Assembly: GCA_964058805.1 (NCBI GenBank)
Contig: CAXKVV010000081.1
Coordinates: 124,001 to 188,000, forward strand
DNA from: Schoenoplectus triqueter
Lineage: Eukaryota > Streptophyta > Magnoliopsida > Poales > Cyperaceae
Direction of reading: 5' to 3'
DNA length: 64,000 nt
Shown here: positions 63,412-64,000 of the stretch, piece by piece
Position numbering within the stretch: position 1 is the stretch's first letter
Layout of the letters: each line of letters starts with the position of its first letter
The notes under the pieces: generated by a model
What the model saw: only the letters and a program-made list of their open reading frames with translations
The model's database searches: none
Told to the model about the DNA's origin: nothing
Made by a program: the position numbers and the translations under genes

Positions 63412-64000
63412 GTGAACAATCATGATCAAGGAAGCAAGCTCTAGACCAGTTCTCAGTTTGAAGAACCAAGCCCAAATTAGATTTGCAATTAATTTCCGAA
63501 ACAGCTCTCTGGACGGATTCGTACTGGACCAGTATTTTCGGCATAACTCTCTCATAAAGGCTCGGATTTGGGTGATTCAAATTTCTGTGATCAGATGATG
63601 AAATGGACTATCTTTTTTTTGTTTTGAGTTTCTCCAGATTTCAGATTCTTCTTGATCAAAACCTCATGTCAAGTGAGTGTGGTCACTAAGGAGCCAGCAA
63701 GCAGCATTTAGTTTCTTGAAACTTGTCTTTTGAGTCTCTCTATGTTTTAATTATATTTTGGAATTATCAGTAGTAGTTAATGTTGTTTTTATTTTGTTTT
63801 GATATTTGCAAAAGTAGTTAAGGAATTATTAGTTAGTAAGAAGTTTCTATAGTTGAGTTGTATGGCTATATCAAGCCTAATTTCTGAATGTAAACTCACT
63901 TGTTGAATTATTATGAAAAAAGTTTATCTTGAGTTGAGTTTATCTCTTCTTTTATCCTGCTGTGAGTTGAGAGTATCCTCCAGTTGTGATTTTATCGTTG
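63324..64000 (+). repeat. 3' LTR of the chromovirus-like element (cut by window end)
   Basis: The LTR starts TGATCAAGG just after the polypurine tract and matches the 5' LTR from 63388 to the window end. By comparison with the 5' copy, about 44 bp remain beyond base 64000, giving a full length near 720 bp. Its first 64 bp have no counterpart in the truncated 5' copy, so the exact start rests on the PPT and TG only. Confidence 0.85.
63341..63445. repeat. Two interlocked inverted repeats at the start of the 3' LTR
   Basis: Arm A (63341-63356, attgttcacctgtaga) is complementary to 63405-63420 with one mismatch. Arm B (63370-63392, beginning tctagagctta and ending ccttgatca) is complementary to 63423-63445 with one mismatch. 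The order is A-B-A'-B', so both helices together would form a pseudoknot-like arrangement, or two alternative hairpins. In the 5' LTR only A' and B' remain because its start is missing. Confidence 0.85.

Larger units (their letters stand above)
58772..64000 (+). mobile_element. Ty3/gypsy chromovirus-like retrotransposon, internally deleted, 3' end beyond window
   Basis: The layout is 5' LTR (truncated at its start), tRNA-iMet PBS, gag with CCHC knuckle, protease, an unrelated insertion, RT, a deletion removing RNase H and the front of integrase, the integrase C-terminal part, PPT and 3' LTR. The gag block, the LLGRPWQFD motif before RT and the ATFNVNDLSPY tail resemble CRM/Galadriel/Reina-type plant chromoviruses. 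I see no chromodomain. The pol frame runs on into the 3' LTR, as described for CRM elements. Several in-frame stops and one frameshift make it defective. The two LTRs differ at several dozen positions by eye, so the insertion is not recent. Confidence 0.9.

Overview
The window is plant repeat DNA from end to end, and I found no intact host gene. The case for a flowering plant rests on two decayed Ty3/gypsy retrotransposons of types known from plants: a Tat/Ogre-like element with a second RNase H-like fold, and a chromovirus resembling CRM, Galadriel or Reina with a tRNA-iMet primer-binding site. A 41.5 kb satellite of about 183-bp monomers, close to nucleosome size, suggests centromeric or pericentromeric heterochromatin. 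I cannot name the species.

Layout: (1) 1-610 is a unique-looking flank with 36-37 bp short tandem repeats and a small GC-rich block. (2) 611-42118 is an AT-rich satellite. Monomers of 178-184 bp form a 16-monomer higher-order repeat (HOR) of 2,923 bp, present as 14 complete copies plus an 80 bp stub. Copies are almost identical to each other, while monomers inside a copy are clearly diverged. One copy carries a three-monomer (549 bp) insertion. Copies 7-10 alternate between two variant types, giving a 5.83 kb super-period. (3) 42119-54250 is an abrupt switch to a GC- and CpG-rich 58-bp minisatellite of about 209 units. Its consensus has no stop codon in any antisense frame, so it produces long apparent minus-strand ORFs that I regard as artefacts. 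(4) 54251-58771 is a truncated Tat-like gag-pol remnant on the + strand, split by a 1,714 bp solo LTR (55659-57372) with a perfect 5-bp target duplication, AATAG. (5) 58772-64000 is a second, chromovirus-type gypsy element with a 5'-truncated 5' LTR, PBS, gag, protease, RT, an internal deletion of RNase H and part of integrase, a PPT and a 3' LTR that runs off the window.

Nothing here looks expressed as a functional host product. The biology is repeat turnover: unequal exchange in the satellite, amplification of a minisatellite next to a retroelement, nested insertion, LTR-LTR recombination, and decay by point mutations. Several of the stop codons and much of the minisatellite variation fit deamination of methylated cytosine. 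Coordinates come from reading landmarks by eye. Lineage names are my recognition of conserved protein motifs, not database results.
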